Of a stretch of DNA of 64,000 nucleotides, positions 20,843-32,967 are shown in pieces (within the stretch, counting starts at the first letter, position 1; the number at the start of each line of letters is the position of its first letter). Position numbers and translations under genes: made by a program. The stretch is from Rhabditophanes sp. KR3021 (Eukaryota > Nematoda > Chromadorea > Rhabditida > Alloionematidae), in contig CAUJLY010000001.1 of assembly GCA_963281155.1 (NCBI GenBank), positions 558,001-622,000 on the forward strand, given 5' to 3'. The notes under the pieces were generated by a model. The model saw only the letters and a program-made list of their open reading frames with translations. It did not search any database and had not been told where the DNA came from.

Positions 20843-23800
20843 ATGAAAATAATCCAAATTATGTTTTCCAAGTAAGTTTAACAACCCAAACTATAACAAA
20901 ATTTAAATTTAGAGTAAAAGAAAAATGTACAAAATATTTGTTGCCAGAAACAAAGAAAAAACCACGTTCTTTCAAGGTTTCCCCAAATGCCAAACCAGAT
21001 CCAATATCTTATCCTTCCAATAAAATATCTAATCAAAAGTATTCCCTCCTAACTTTTGTTCCTTTAACTTTATATCAACAATTTAAATTTTTTCTCAATT
21101 TATTTTTTCTTCTCATAGCATGTACTCAATTTTTCGATTCATTAAGAGTAGGAGATTTACTCGAATATTGGGGCCCATTGTCTTTTTTGGTATTGATATC
21201 TTTGTTTCGGGAAGGTGTTAGTGATATTAGAGTACATTACAGAGACAGGCAACTTAATAATGAAATTTTCTTTAAATTCACTTCCACCCACACTGTCCAA
21301 GTTAGGGCATGTGATATAAAGGTAGGAGACAGGCTTTTGCTGGAGAAGAACAGGCGAATTCCGGCAGATGTAGTTTTCTTGAAATCTACAGACCCCGACT
21401 CGACTTGCTACGTCCGAACAGATCAATTAGATGGCGAGACAGATTGGAAAATAAAAATACCGCTGTACTCTCAAATCCCAATATACGAAGGTCAACACAT
21501 CTTCGACCGAAGTGGAACCATAACTCTAAACCCACTCACCAAAAACCTCACCTCCGTCCAGGGAATGTTCCACTGTTGCGAAGGCCACCAACTCAAGTCT
21601 ACCATACCCCTCACCATCTCCAACATGATATGGGCCAATTCAGTGGTGTTGTCAAATGACTGCGTCGGGGTGGTAGCCTTCACTGGCAGTGACTCGACCG
21701 CTCAAATGAATCTAAAAAAAGCTGAGGTCAAAGTTTGCCAAGCTGACATCCAACTAAATGACTTCACCAAACTTTTGTTCGCCATGGTATTTGGGATGGC
21801 GTTTGGGATGGTTTCAATGAAAGGGTTTGCTGTTAATTGGCACAATGATTTGATTCGATTTGTGTTGTTGTTTTCGTACATTATACCGATGTCTGTTAGA
21901 GTTAACTTGGATTTGGCCAGGTCTTTTTATAATAGTTTTATAGAGAATGATCAGGATATTGAGGGAGCTATGGTTAGGAGTTTTGGGATTTGTGAGGATA
22001 TGGGTAGGATTTCTTACTTGTTGTGTGACAAGACCGGAACCATTACGAAAAATGTGATGGCGCTGAAGTTGCTGCATTTGCCATCGATGACTCGTTCTTC
22101 ATCTATTGCATTGAATGATTTGAATGGAATAGATGGTAAATCAAAACAAATTTTCGATAATAAAAATGCCATTTATGCTCGAAGTGACCTCGAGAATGCT
22201 GTCAAATGTCTGGCTCTCTGCAATAATGTACAAACAATAAAGAAGAAGAATGGAGTTATCAGTTTTGAAGCTGCTTCCCCCGATGAATTAGGCTTGCTTA
22301 AGTTTACTGAGACGATGGGCATGGAGATGACTCATCGGTCGCCCTTTGAAGTTAAATTTTTGTTGGAGTCTAAAAAGGAAATCAGATACCAAATATTGCA
22401 CCTTTTTCCCTTTACACCCGAGAGAAAGAGAATGGGTGTGATTGTGAAGTGTCCCGAAACTCAGCAATTTTGGTTCATTGCAAAAGGAAGTGATTGCGTC
22501 ATGTCTAAATGTACCAAAAACAAATCCCTGTTCACAGAAGCAGCCAATAACATGGCAATAGAAGGTCTACGTACTCTAGTAGTTGCCAAAAAAGTATTAT
22601 CCAAACAAGAAGTTGATAACTTTAATCTAAAATGGAATTTCGCTTTTACAGTCCATCTTAAATCTAAGTATTCTTTAGATGAGTTAGTTGATGAACTTGA
22701 AACAGATTTGGAATATGTCTGTGTGACAGGAGTGGACGACAAATTACAGGAGGATGTTCCGGGCAGTATTAGTAGTTTAAGAAATGCAGGCATAAAGCTC
22801 CTTATGTTGACAGGCGATAAAATGGAAACTGCTGTTTCGGTCGCCAAATCAGCTCATTTGATTCAAAAGCGAGAGAATGTAGCTGTCTTTAGTGATGTTT
22901 GCAACTCGATGGAAACTTCTAATGAGGTTATTTCAATTAAAAGTAAGGAGAATGTTTCGTTAGTTATATCAGGAGATCATATGAAGAAGTGTATTCAGTT
23001 TTGTCCTCTAGCTTTTGTGCATTTGTTGGATATCGCAAAGAGTGTTATTTGTTATAGATGCTCCCCTCAACAAAAAGCTGATATGGCACATTTATTAAAG
23101 AAGTACAGGAAAGGCCATTTAATAGGTGCGATCGGTGATGGTGGTAATGATGTTTCCATGATAAGATCGGCTCATATTGGCATTGGGATAGATGCTCACG
23201 AGGGCAAGCAAGCTTCTTTAGCTGCTGACTTTTCTGTCCTTCAATTCAAACATATCGTTAAATTATTTTTAGTTCATGGTAGATATTGTTACAAAAGAAC
23301 AAGTCTGTTATCACAATTTATAATCCATCGTGGTATTATCATCTCCTTTATGCAAGCCATTTTTTGTGCCAGTTTGAATTTAGTCACATTAGCACTTTAT
23401 CCAGGGCTATTATTTATGTGTTACACTACTTTATACACTGTCTTTCCCGTATTAGCTCTGATCACGGATAAAGATGTCAAAGAAGAAACAGCTATGCGTT
23501 ACCCGGAGCTTTATTTAGATTTAAAAAGAGGAAAAGCTTTGAGCTACAAAACGTTTACCTTGTGGATTTTGATCAGTATTTACCAAGGTCAGTTAAATAA
23601 TAGCAAAATCAAGTTTAACTCTCTTTTGTTTAGCAGCAATAATAATGTACTTCGCACTCTTCGCATTAGACAATGAAATTTCTCACATTCGCACCTTTAC
23701 ATTTGCCGTACTCTGCATCAACGAAATACTTGTCATCAATTTTTGTCTCCACAAATGGTCGAGAATTATGATTGCGGCCCAAATCTTTTCAATTATAGCC

Positions 23801-23971
23801 TTGCTACTATCCTTATTGTTTTGGTCTAACTATTTTGACACTTCACTTATCTGGAATCTCCGATATGATTTTTACATCTTAATAACATTAGCTTTGACTA
23901 CAGGAATATGTGTAGTTGGAAGTATCCTTTATCAAGTCTATGCTCAACCTAGCTATATGAAAGTTCAATAA
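20843..23971 (+). CDS. P4-type ATPase (phospholipid flippase), ATP9/Neo1 (TAT-5/TAT-6) group
   Basis: Three exons: 20843-20871, 20913-23587 and 23634-23971 (the last acceptor could also be 3 nt later). The total is about 1013 residues. Visible in order: the N-terminal PNxISNQKYSLLTFVPLTLYQQ block, the actuator loop DGET (E185) in TDQLDGETDWK, TM4 with IIPMSVRVNLD (diagnostic of the ATP9/Neo1 subgroup), the phosphorylation site CDKTGTITKN (D382), KGSD in the nucleotide-binding domain, LTGDKMETA and GDGGNDVSMI, then the C-terminal membrane helices. The junction IYQ-AAIIMYFALFAL fits the family. ATP9 proteins work without a CDC50 subunit at Golgi, endosomes and plasma membrane; C. elegans TAT-5 keeps phosphatidylethanolamine inside and limits vesicle budding. 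The sequence is rather diverged for this conserved group, so it may be a second, TAT-6-like paralogue. Confidence 0.92.
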
Positions 23972-24222
23972 GACTTAAGCCAAACAAAGCTTAATGCCTA
24001 TCTCTTAACATATCTCGTACATCTTGACATTAAAACTGTTTAATATAATAAATACACTAATCAACATGTACCTTTTATTGGGTGTACCTACGATTGACGA
24101 AAATGCAATTGCTATTGACTTATCCTACTTGCATTTGTTCCAAATTGCCATTTAATTGTCTGTTCATTTTAATCTAATCAAAGTCTCGTTGGACTATATT
24201 GTTATTTTGGGTCTAATTTAAT

Positions 24223-25809
24223 ATGGAAATGATAAGCGATCTGAGCAATTTTTTATACAACCTTAGTGTCATCAAGCATTTGGTTGTGGATTTAGTTGCT
24301 AAAAATAACAAAGCTAACCTGGAATCCGATATAAAGGTACGTTTTTGGTGTCAAATTTGTTGTATTCTTCTTTAGAAAAGAAAAGAAGCCGAAAAAGAGT
24401 TGAACTATTTTGTAAAAAATGTTGGTTTGGATAAAAAGCATTTGAGCATATTTTTGAAGTGCTTAAAGACAAAATCAATCAACAGTGAATGTTGTGTTAT
24501 CAAGAATGTGAATAAAAGACCTTTAACTGGAGAAGATTATTTTCTGCATTACGTTGTTTTCAAATTATTTGTAGATAGTGATGTTGAGAATGTTAATGAA
24601 GTTAGGTCCTGTACGCCTTTTTGCAGGAAACCATATTTCGGAGATGCATTGGCGGTTTGTATCAATCCATATCATTATGGCACAAAAATTATCTCCTCTT
24701 TTTATAAGTTCCCAAAAGACCTTCACTTTGAATTAGAAGAAGTTGATGATGAATACAATTTGGGTGGACAAATCAAAGCATATTGTACCAATCTTCTGTA
24801 TAGGAATACCAGCAACATCGAGCATATGAGAAATGGCTTCTATCCCATTTCGGGATGTATACCTAACTACGCCTCGCCAACGGTGGCATTGACTAAGAAT
24901 GATGACGCTTATGATAGAAATGTCATTAACTTCAAAATTACACCCTCATACATCTATGGCCTTTTGTCCACCAAAATGAGCGAAAGAAGAACCGTACTTG
25001 AAACCAGTTTTCAAACTAGTACACGCAGATACCAAAAAAGAAAAGATAAGTTGGTTAAGTTTGTGGAGAACGAAAAGCACATTTTGACAGCCTTGACTAC
25101 TAGTAAGTAGTATTTAAATAAAAAAATAATCAACCATTTAAGGAGGAAAAAAGGTAGAATTTCGAACAAATGAAACATTTTGTACGATTTATTACTATGA
25201 GGAAGGAAAGTATGTTGGTTTGCAGAATACTTCAAAACGTGCAGAAATAAACATTGGGCTGGAAGAACAATCAGCCTGTGATTCATACATATCCATGCCA
25301 ACTTTTTTAGACAAGTTTTCATTGCAAAGTCGTGTTGAAGCCGCATCAAGATTACAGAAAGGTTTCAAATTATTCAGTAAGCATGGAGACATCTTCTTTG
25401 AAAACAGAACAAACCAAGTAATGTACATGCAATGCTACAGTTACAACTGGCGTAGACGTCTACCAAGTGGAACCATCATTTCAGTTCATCCCGGAATCAC
25501 CTTTTGTTGCCAAAGCATCAATCAAATAGCAGAAGTAATCAGAGTTAATGAAAAGGAAAATTTCCTCGAACCTTACCTTATTGAAAAGATGTGTCAAATT
25601 AGATTGTCATTTTATTTCCCTGTTGGCGATAGATTTGACCATCAAACAATGTCTTCTGTCCCTTTCTTTGTGGAATTTGAATTTAATAATTGTACTAAGG
25701 TATGTTGTGTTAATTATTTAATATATGTAATTACTTGGTTTTTTAGTTTTTCAAAGACGTTATGGCCATCATTCGACCAGGAAAATTAACTTGCTCAAGT
25801 ATGTCTTAA
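24223..25809 (+). CDS. Receptor-regulated SMAD (TGF-beta signalling), MH1 + MH2, ends CSSMS
   Basis: Four exons: 24223-24336, 24376-25102, 25143-25699 and 25747-25809. Introns are 39-47 nt and all phases fit. The protein has 486 residues. The MH1 domain (about residues 10-140) has VIKHLVVDLVAKNNKANLES and the zinc-site end AVCINPYHYG. The linker is about 100 residues. The MH2 domain starts at VEFRTNETFCTIYYYEEGKY and contains GLEEQSACDSYI, FFENRTNQVMYMQC and EKMCQIRLSF. The last four-residue SSMS is the type I receptor kinase target of SMAD2/3-like proteins; here the tail reads GKLTCSSMS. The MH2 core is diverged (FFVEFE where others have CWIE). The role is nuclear transcription downstream of a TGF-beta receptor; the dauer pathway (DAF-8/DAF-14-like) is the likely setting by analogy. 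Confidence 0.9.
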
Positions 25810-26179
25810 TTTTGTGTCAATAAAAGTATTTTAAATTAGATGTGTTAATTAATTGCCTAGATAGTGTCAATGTCGTGGGAAGGTATGTTTACAGGGTAGA
25901 TACAAAATAATCTAACAACAGATATTAAGCGCATGTAAATGTGACTAAACTCATTGAAAAATGTCTATCTACTGTAAAAAAACAGATTAGAATGGGCATA
26001 TTTGATATGGAAACAGTTAACTTATAGATTATCTGGTGTCTTTTGCAAAAATAATCTATCCACTCAATAACGCCTTTTTAAAAGTGTATATAAGCGACCT
26101 ACTCTATATTACAATCATTAAATTAAATTAATAACCGCAGTTGTTATTTTAACGTGCTATTCCAAATTACGATTACAAT
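25810..26179. promoter_or_regulatory. Intergenic region with TATA-like promoter of the Q-rich gene
   Basis: 370 bp between two plus-strand genes. TATATAAG at about 26088-26095 lies some 85 bp before the ATG at 26180 and is the only promoter-like motif seen. Confidence 0.4.
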
Positions 26180-28255
26180 ATGGTTTGCTCTAATAGTGCT
26201 GTTCAAAAGGTTGATCAGCAATATGGAGTTGACTTCAATAAAACGGGTGATGACGTTTGGGCACAAGTGAATTCTGGCCAACCTATTGGCAGTTATTATT
26301 CCTATAGTCAAGTGCCTAGTCAACAAGGTAGAGTTTATCAGGTAGTGTATCCATTTGTGCAACAGTCTACTGCCTCTCAAGCTTGCAATGTTGAAGGAGG
26401 AAAGTATGCACTAAGTACGAGGCCTCAGTATTTTCAAATAGTACCACAAAATTATCAGCAAATTGGGATGCCACAGAATTATCAGCAAATGATGGGCTCT
26501 CAATATAAGAAACAATTAACGGTGTCTCAGAATAATCGGCAATCATCAGTTTCACAATATACTCAAGAAGTGCAACAAAATTATAGGCAAAGTGTTTCGC
26601 CTCAAAGTAATCCGAGATCGCAACAAAATGAAAGACAATCAGTATCGTTTCAATATTATCAAGGCCCACTCCAAAATGTAGGACAAACTGCATCACCTCA
26701 AAGTAGTCAGGGGTTGCAACAAAATGCTAGACAATCTGCATCCCCTCCAAATTATGAATGGCCACAACATAATTTGAGATGTAGTGTTTCACCTCAATAT
26801 TACCACTACCAACAACGAAATGATGTACCTCAACACCCCCAAGTATCGCAACAAATGATGGCGCCACAATATTACCAAGAGCCGGAACAAAGTTCGACAC
26901 ACGTTACAGTCCCTCAATATTCCCAAGCATCACCTCAAAACATTGAGCAAAATAGTCCAGAAAAGAATGAATCTATTGCAGATGCTGCTATTAATGATTT
27001 GCATGACATTTTGAATGAAATTGAGACTGCTCCAATTTCTTCTATAAGTCATTGTTCCTCACAAACTTCACCTAATCCAGATTCACAACCTCCCTCAGTT
27101 TATTCTTCACAACCTTCCTCAATCTACTCCTCACGATCTTCTCCAGTATATTCAACACAAACCTCCCCTGTCATCTATCAAACAGAAAATATTCCGGCCA
27201 ACTATCAAATACAAAATACCTCCATTAATTATCCGACCCAAAATAATGGTGTTCGTTATACTAATACTCCTGTAAATTACCCAACTCACCAGGTCATTTA
27301 TTCTACAAATGATACTCCTAACGAAAATAGTCAAATCAGAAAAACTCCAACTACACTTGTTATGAATAGTGCCCAAAGACAACTAAACGCACTTGCTATC
27401 AATTCCTGTCACAAACAACCAAACCCAGTAATGAGAAATCCAACTAAAAGACCTGCAAATATGGTTGTTATGAATAGTGCCAAAAGACCTCCAACAAATA
27501 CAGCCATTGTGAATCCTGCCAAAAGACCTGATGATAGAGTTATTGTGAGTTCAGGTCAAAGTGTTGCAAGTACGTTTGATACGAATGTTCCGCAAAGACC
27601 TCCCAATTTCCAACTTCAAAATCCTTATCAAGGCCATTTAAACGTGTTTTCTCCAGTTCACAAATGTTCAGGGGCTTTAAAGAATGGAAATGTTTCTACC
27701 ACCAACCAACAATCTACTACTAAACCAATTATAACTCCTCTCCGAATAATTAAGCCTCGTGCAATCAGAGTAAAAAAAGAAATTCCAACTCCGAATAGTG
27801 AAAATGCTCAAACAGGCTCAGTTCAAATCAAGCCTCTGCCTAAAACAGAACTACAATTCGGATCTAGCAACTTAGTCACAAATTGGCAAAAAAGAGAGAA
27901 AACTTTCAGGTATGCTGTTGATCGCAAAGGGCAAACAAAAATTAACAAATCAATCAAGAAAAATGTGGTTGGTGTTTCATTGCAAATGCAATTCAAAGAA
28001 TCGACCCAAAGAAACTCCAAGCCAAGGATTAATGTTCAAACTCCTAATAGTCAGGCAGTTGGTTATGCAACAATTCCCGTAATGATGCCTGTCAAAAGAA
28101 AGAAAGTTGCGTCGGAGCAAACTTCGCCTCAGATAACGTTGCCTCACCACAATGTGGATCAACATACTTTGGATGGAAACACTTTAGGAGCAACTGTGCC
28201 TTCGGAAGATTTTGATTCTCAATTTAGGGAATTCTTTCCGCATTTCAAAATATAA
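26180..28255 (+). CDS. Q/N/S/P-rich low-complexity protein, unknown function
   Basis: Single exon, 691 residues, no signal peptide. Residues 75-260 are imperfect repeats of a short Q-rich unit with cores such as QNYRQSVSPQ and QNARQSASPP. Residues 295-345 repeat YSSQPSS-like and NYxTQN units, and residues 390-450 repeat MNSAKRPP-like units. From about residue 510 the chain is more ordered and basic (RIIKPRAIRVKKEI, with a possible VKKE sumoylation site; WQKREKTFRYAVDRKGQTK; PVKRKKV). The end is acidic and aromatic (EDFDSQFREFFPHF), like an activation tail. No domain is recognised. The composition suggests a nuclear or RNA-granule protein of prion-like type; this is inference. An AATAAA follows near 28292. 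Confidence 0.75.
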   Translation: MVCSNSAVQKVDQQYGVDFNKTGDDVWAQVNSGQPIGSYYSYSQVPSQQGRVYQVVYPFVQQSTASQACNVEGGKYALSTRPQYFQIVPQNYQQIGMPQNYQQMMGSQYKKQLTVSQNNRQSSVSQYTQEVQQNYRQSVSPQSNPRSQQNERQSVSFQYYQGPLQNVGQTASPQSSQGLQQNARQSASPPNYEWPQHNLRCSVSPQYYHYQQRNDVPQHPQVSQQMMAPQYYQEPEQSSTHVTVPQYSQASPQNIEQNSPEKNESIADAAINDLHDILNEIETAPISSISHCSSQTSPNPDSQPPSVYSSQPSSIYSSRSSPVYSTQTSPVIYQTENIPANYQIQNTSINYPTQNNGVRYTNTPVNYPTHQVIYSTNDTPNENSQIRKTPTTLVMNSAQRQLNALAINSCHKQPNPVMRNPTKRPANMVVMNSAKRPPTNTAIVNPAKRPDDRVIVSSGQSVASTFDTNVPQRPPNFQLQNPYQGHLNVFSPVHKCSGALKNGNVSTTNQQSTTKPIITPLRIIKPRAIRVKKEIPTPNSENAQTGSVQIKPLPKTELQFGSSNLVTNWQKREKTFRYAVDRKGQTKINKSIKKNVVGVSLQMQFKESTQRNSKPRINVQTPNSQAVGYATIPVMMPVKRKKVASEQTSPQITLPHHNVDQHTLDGNTLGATVPSEDFDSQFREFFPHFKI

Positions 28256-28347
28256 TTATTTCTTTAAATAAGTAAATGTTAATGTTTTTTCGAATAAATA
28301 GTTTTTTTATTACTTTGTTAAATATTAAAAAATATCGTTTTATAAGT

Positions 28348-30609
28348 CTAAATGTGCCTCCCGTTAAAATGATCAAATTCAGGAACTGATAATCTCCGGT
28401 TTAGACGAATCTTTGCAAATTCTTCTGCTTTGGATTCAGACCCTATGATAGCAGCAATTGATGCGCTTTCAATTTTCTAAAAAGAACTCGTAAAATGATG
28501 TACGTAAAAAAATAAACTTGCAAAATCAGCTTCACTCGACGCTTTAATCACCCTACTTTCCTTACTGCCCTGCCCAATACTTTGACTTTGCTTTATCCAA
28601 CTTTGCAATAAATAATCGTCATTAATATTCTCTTCATCATCACACTCCGACGAAGCTATTTCTCTGATATGCATTTCACGTAGCTTTCTTTCTAATAATT
28701 TACCAAACATTTCATACACAACTTCGGGAATATTGTCCTCGTCTATGACACCTTTTTTCGTCCCATCTTTTTGGAGAACACCAATTGAATTAGGTTGTAG
28801 AGAAAAAGAAGCCATTTTGTCGTGGATCGGACCGCATGATAGTTTGAGTTTCGATTCAGATGGTCGCAACAAGTTTGGTTTAACATAATTTGGGGTGTTT
28901 GTACCTTTGCCGAGCACGATTTGAGATTTGCATAATTCGAGTGCTTCATTATAGTTTATTTTATAGTATGCACGAAGGATTTTGGAGGCATCGTAGCTGT
29001 TGCGGGAAACATCCTTCATCAGGATCGGTTTGAGGAGGGAAGCATTGAGTCGTTCGTATAAATCACGGAAACTATTTTTGCCTTTTTGACCAGCTATGTC
29101 TTCGATACCAGTTGTTGTATAGTCGAAGTATTTGGTATAAACTGTTTCTAGCAACGTCGTCCTTTTGTCGTTACTTCTTTCTACATCCAACCAATAAAGG
29201 AGTGGTTTAACTGTTACGCCTTGGATAAAGACAGTAAAATAAATCATGGAGATTGTTGAGGTCATGAAAACATTTTTTGCTTTAATCGCACTTGGCATTG
29301 AAATAACCAAACCATACGCAATCGCTCCTCTCAAGCCCCCATATGACAAAACAAATTGATCTATATATGTGAATTTTCTCGTTCTAAATCTATTCAAAAT
29401 GGCACACTGAGCAATGATCCCAATTACTCTATAAATGGAGCAAAAGACTATAGTCAAGACAACAAACCACGTATCCCATTCTAAAGCATTTGACAAAGTT
29501 GAAAGTCCCAAAAACATAAAAACGACTGATTCAGTATTTTGAGCTAATACTTTGTTCATAAAATTAACTGCCGATTCAGCTGTTTGGGAGATGTTGCCTT
29601 TGATGTATTGTTTCATTACGATTCCACAAGCCACAATAGCTAGAATCGAGGACAATCCGAATATTTCAGCTGTTAAATAAGCCATGTAAGGCATTGCGAA
29701 GATAAAAACAGGTTGTAGTATCTTGACTTTGTCGGTATATTTGGTAATCCATGAGGTCACAAGAGCAAACACCACCCCAATCAAGATGCCGCCTAAGGCA
29801 ATGACAGGAAACGACAAAGCACCCATCACTAAGTCAGTCGTATTCAGATTGTCTACACCAATGAGTTGGAATTGCTGGAAAAGTTGGTACAATACGACAG
29901 TCACCCCATCATTGAATAAAGCTTCCCCAAATACATTTATGAAGAGAAATTCGTTGACATGGACTTGTTCGAAGATGGAGATGACAGCCACCGGATCGAC
30001 GGCACTAATTAGGGCTGCGAACATTGAAATTTCGACAAAGGAAAAGTCGACGGTAAAGATATTGAAGTAGGAGCAAAAGTAGAGACTGCCAGAGATTGAG
30101 ATGGTGTTGAAGAGGGTTCCGAAGACGGCAAAAACCATTACACTGTCTAAGTTGTCGAATAGAAGACGGTTTGGCATGCAATACCTGCAAAAGCCTATAT
30201 ATATTAATGAAATGGATTAATTGACTCACCCAGCATCGAATATAATCGGAGGCAATAGATACAAGAAAAAGACCGGATTCGTCAAAAGCACCTCAAGTTG
30301 ATACAACTTCAAAACATACCCCAAAAACAACCCCGCTACAATCAACAACGCCGAGTCAGGAAAAGCCTCCGACATCCTCTTGGAGCGTGAAAATAAAATC
30401 TTGGCCGATGAAGCCAAAATCAACCACAATCCAATAAGATAAGGCGTACTGACGTGATGCCACTCATTTTTTATTATCTTAACTCGACTTTGGGTGGGTG
30501 TAGTTGTTGTTCCTGTAGTCGTTGATATATCTTGATGTACAGATTCATTAGCGTAAACATAATAATAAATTGAAAATAATAAAAATGAGTACGTCAACAC
30601 CTTGAACAT
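28348..30609 (-). CDS. Na+/H+ exchanger, NHX/SLC9 family
   Basis: Three exons: 30230-30609, 28522-30184 and 28348-28476. The total is 723 residues. A signal-like N-terminus is followed by a Thr-rich loop. The transport core includes the amiloride-region motif PVFFLYLLPPIIFDAGYCMP (split by intron 1), SAVDPVAVISIFEQV, FGEALFNDGVTVVLY (the Glu and Asn-Asp of the NHE active site), GGLRGAIAYGLV and the ATTI-like end. The cytoplasmic tail is about 300 residues. Intron 1 is 45 nt (gtgagt ... ttgcag). Intron 2 (28477-28521) only works as a GC-AG intron: the donor reads TTT|gcaagt and the acceptor tttttag, after which a 42-residue tail (KIESASIAAIIG ... FNGRHI) is in frame. Without it the protein would end 14 codons later in FYVHHFTSSF. 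Exchangers of this type are nhx genes in C. elegans. Confidence 0.9.
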
Positions 30610-30779
30610 ACCAATTTAATATTATAAAAATAAATAACCAATTTTTTTAGAGAGCTCGTTAAATTTGAATTCAAAATAATCAAACAAAAACCCTTCGTAC
30701 CTTTATGTACGTCAATTTGTGGTGATAAAAGGCGGTAGTTGTAATTTATATACGAACTACTATTAATCATTGGAAGCAA

Positions 30780-31440
30780 AGCTTTATTTATAATATGATT
30801 ATTTATGTATATTTGTAGTTATGAAATGTGTATATTAATTTGGTTACGACCAAAATAGTACAAGGTGAAGGATCATCATAAATTAAAAAGAAACAGGTTT
30901 TGATATTTCATTGGAGTTGATGAGATGATCGAAACAAGTCATGAGTTAAATGACAAATATTTATATTCTTTAAAAGATAATGAACTTAGGCGAAAGTGCT
31001 AGGATTGTGAGTTGTTGGGTAAGTGGGGTTAGATTAAACAATTTGTAAGATATTTTTTTATGTAGATTCTATGTTTGGAGAATATTATTATGTAGAGAAG
31101 GGAATTTAAGATTGGACATGGTGTGTGTGTTAATAAAAGGACTGTTACACAATTTTCGCATTGAATTTCAAGTTCAAGTATTGCTAAATAAATTGTGATA
31201 CATGGCAAATAAGCTGAACATTTTAATAACCTTTGAATTGAGTATTTATTAGTTTGGTTTCCATATTGGCCTGATAATTAGTGATGTATTTATAGAAAAC
31301 ACAAGAGTAAGATATTATGAGGGTTAAAGTGTGGATGTCATTCTGAAAATCACATTATTAGTATTAAGTTTGCTTTACTTACAAGTAAAATTAATGGGGA
31401 TATAGTTTCCTTATCAACAAAAACATTAATGCTATGTTCA
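30780..31440. other. Intergenic, no gene seen
   Basis: AT-rich DNA between the NHX gene and the chemoreceptor relics, with no supported frame or RNA. Confidence 0.45.
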
Positions 31441-31444
31441 ACAT

Positions 31445-31881
31445 TATAATTGTAGATTAAAACCAAAATTCGATCACCAAAAAGATAGAACTGCCAATGG
31501 TAAAAGACCATAACAACAATACCAAAATGGCCTTATAAGTGAATTTGTACTTGTTAACTACCTGTTCATATCGACAAATTAAAATAGCATTCACAAATAA
31601 AATAGTCGAATATACAGATGAAATGACGTGCACCATTTATTTAAAATATCAACAGAATATGAGTAAACCAGATGGATACTTAAGTAATTTTTAATGATCA
31701 CTACGTCAGCTCTTCCAAAAAAGCAGATTATTGAAACGAAAATTGGATTATCAGTAAATGTTTGTATTTCTTGCAAACACCTTGACCATTTGTCACAATT
31801 ACTAATAATATGGTTATTATATGTATTTAAAAGAATAGAAATCACAAATCTTATAATATTTATTAAAGTTAAAAAATCCAC
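31445..31881 (-). pseudogene. Chemoreceptor relic (str/srh-like)
   Basis: The minus strand carries hydrophobic segments (NIIRFVISILLNTYNN; PIFVSIICFFGRADVVIIKN) and, in another frame further on (about 31480-31610), LFVNAILICRYEQVVNKYKF and LVLLLWSFTIGSSIFLVI. The RYEQV after a helix is like the TM3 end of nematode str/srh receptors. Frames are broken and there is no full seven-helix protein. Confidence 0.5.
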
Positions 31882-31977
31882 AAAACTAATTAAAATTAAA
31901 CAAAATATGTTATAATCTTTTTCAATTATATGTTTATAAGTAACATTTAAAATGTATGAATTTCAAGTTTATAAAGT

Positions 31978-32967
31978 TCAGCTTCGTGGAACTTGAGTAA
32001 TCGTATTTTTTTTCAACTTAAAAACTTTTAATTCAAAAACAGCATTGCGAAGTGAGGGATTTAATAGCATATAAATGACTCCATTGATGCCATAAGTGAT
32101 GATTCCAATAATATTAAAAGAAATGAGGTACAATCTGGAAACTGGTATTTTTTGACTAATTACGTATAAAATACTTGATGCCGTCAAGAAAGTGCTATAA
32201 ACAAAAACTGTGCAGAATAACGAAAAAATAGGATTCTTTAAAGATGGTGTCAATGTGTTTTGGTTCGTAACAAATAATTTATAAACAAAGACAGTTGAAA
32301 AGATAATATAAGTGATGAATAAAACGATTCCGATTCTAATATTGTTGATATTCAAAATATTATTTGAATATTCTTCTTCATCCGAAAATCCGAATGTGAC
32401 ATATGGATCTATGTAATAGGTGAATAAATGACCATTGTAGAAAACTGGTGCTGTAAAAAGGCTAAACAATACTCCTTCTAGCACACACATAGCAATCCAA
32501 ATATAGACTCGCCTTCCTTCAAACAATAATACTTGCAGCTTTTCGTATATAACACATAAACAACGATCAACTGCAAGAACAATGGCCAAGGAGCAAATGG
32601 TCATCCAACATCCCATAATTGTACTTCCAACGAAATAGTTTAATATTGGAGCGGTACAATAGACAAAGCCATTAATTTGCGCAACTCCAGAAAAAATGCC
32701 GGCAAACACCAAGTTGTAAATATCGCAAAAACCAAGAACAATCATCAATTTTATAGCCGACAATTTAAATTGCTCTTTCTTAAACATCACAAACAAAAAG
32801 GGCACATAAAGTATTATAAATAATAAACTTAAAGTGAGGTAAATTATTCCAATCGTTTTATCTGATAAAGTAGGATCTGCCAAAAGTTCCTTTGTAAGCT
32901 TGTCACAGTTGTGTTTATGATTGTAGAGGATTAAATTGAAGAGAGTATAGTTAGTAAAATAAACCAT
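31978..32967 (-). CDS. Serpentine chemoreceptor, Srt class
   Basis: Single exon, 329 residues, seven hydrophobic helices. Motifs of the Srt family: KTIGIIYLTLSLLFIILYVP (TM1), KLMIVLGFCDIYNLVFAGIF (TM2), GSTIMGCWMTICSLAIVLAV with DRCL (TM3) and NGVIYMLLNPSLRNAVFEL (TM7 end). The expected role is a chemosensory GPCR in ciliated sensory neurons. It is about two-thirds identical by eye to the gene at 34995-35984 on the same strand, with the same length and the same lack of introns, so the two are a tandem duplicate with receptor relics between them. Confidence 0.9.
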   Translation of the reverse strand: MVYFTNYTLFNLILYNHKHNCDKLTKELLADPTLSDKTIGIIYLTLSLLFIILYVPFLFVMFKKEQFKLSAIKLMIVLGFCDIYNLVFAGIFSGVAQINGFVYCTAPILNYFVGSTIMGCWMTICSLAIVLAVDRCLCVIYEKLQVLLFEGRRVYIWIAMCVLEGVLFSLFTAPVFYNGHLFTYYIDPYVTFGFSDEEEYSNNILNINNIRIGIVLFITYIIFSTVFVYKLFVTNQNTLTPSLKNPIFSLFCTVFVYSTFLTASSILYVISQKIPVSRLYLISFNIIGIITYGINGVIYMLLNPSLRNAVFELKVFKLKKNTITQVPRS

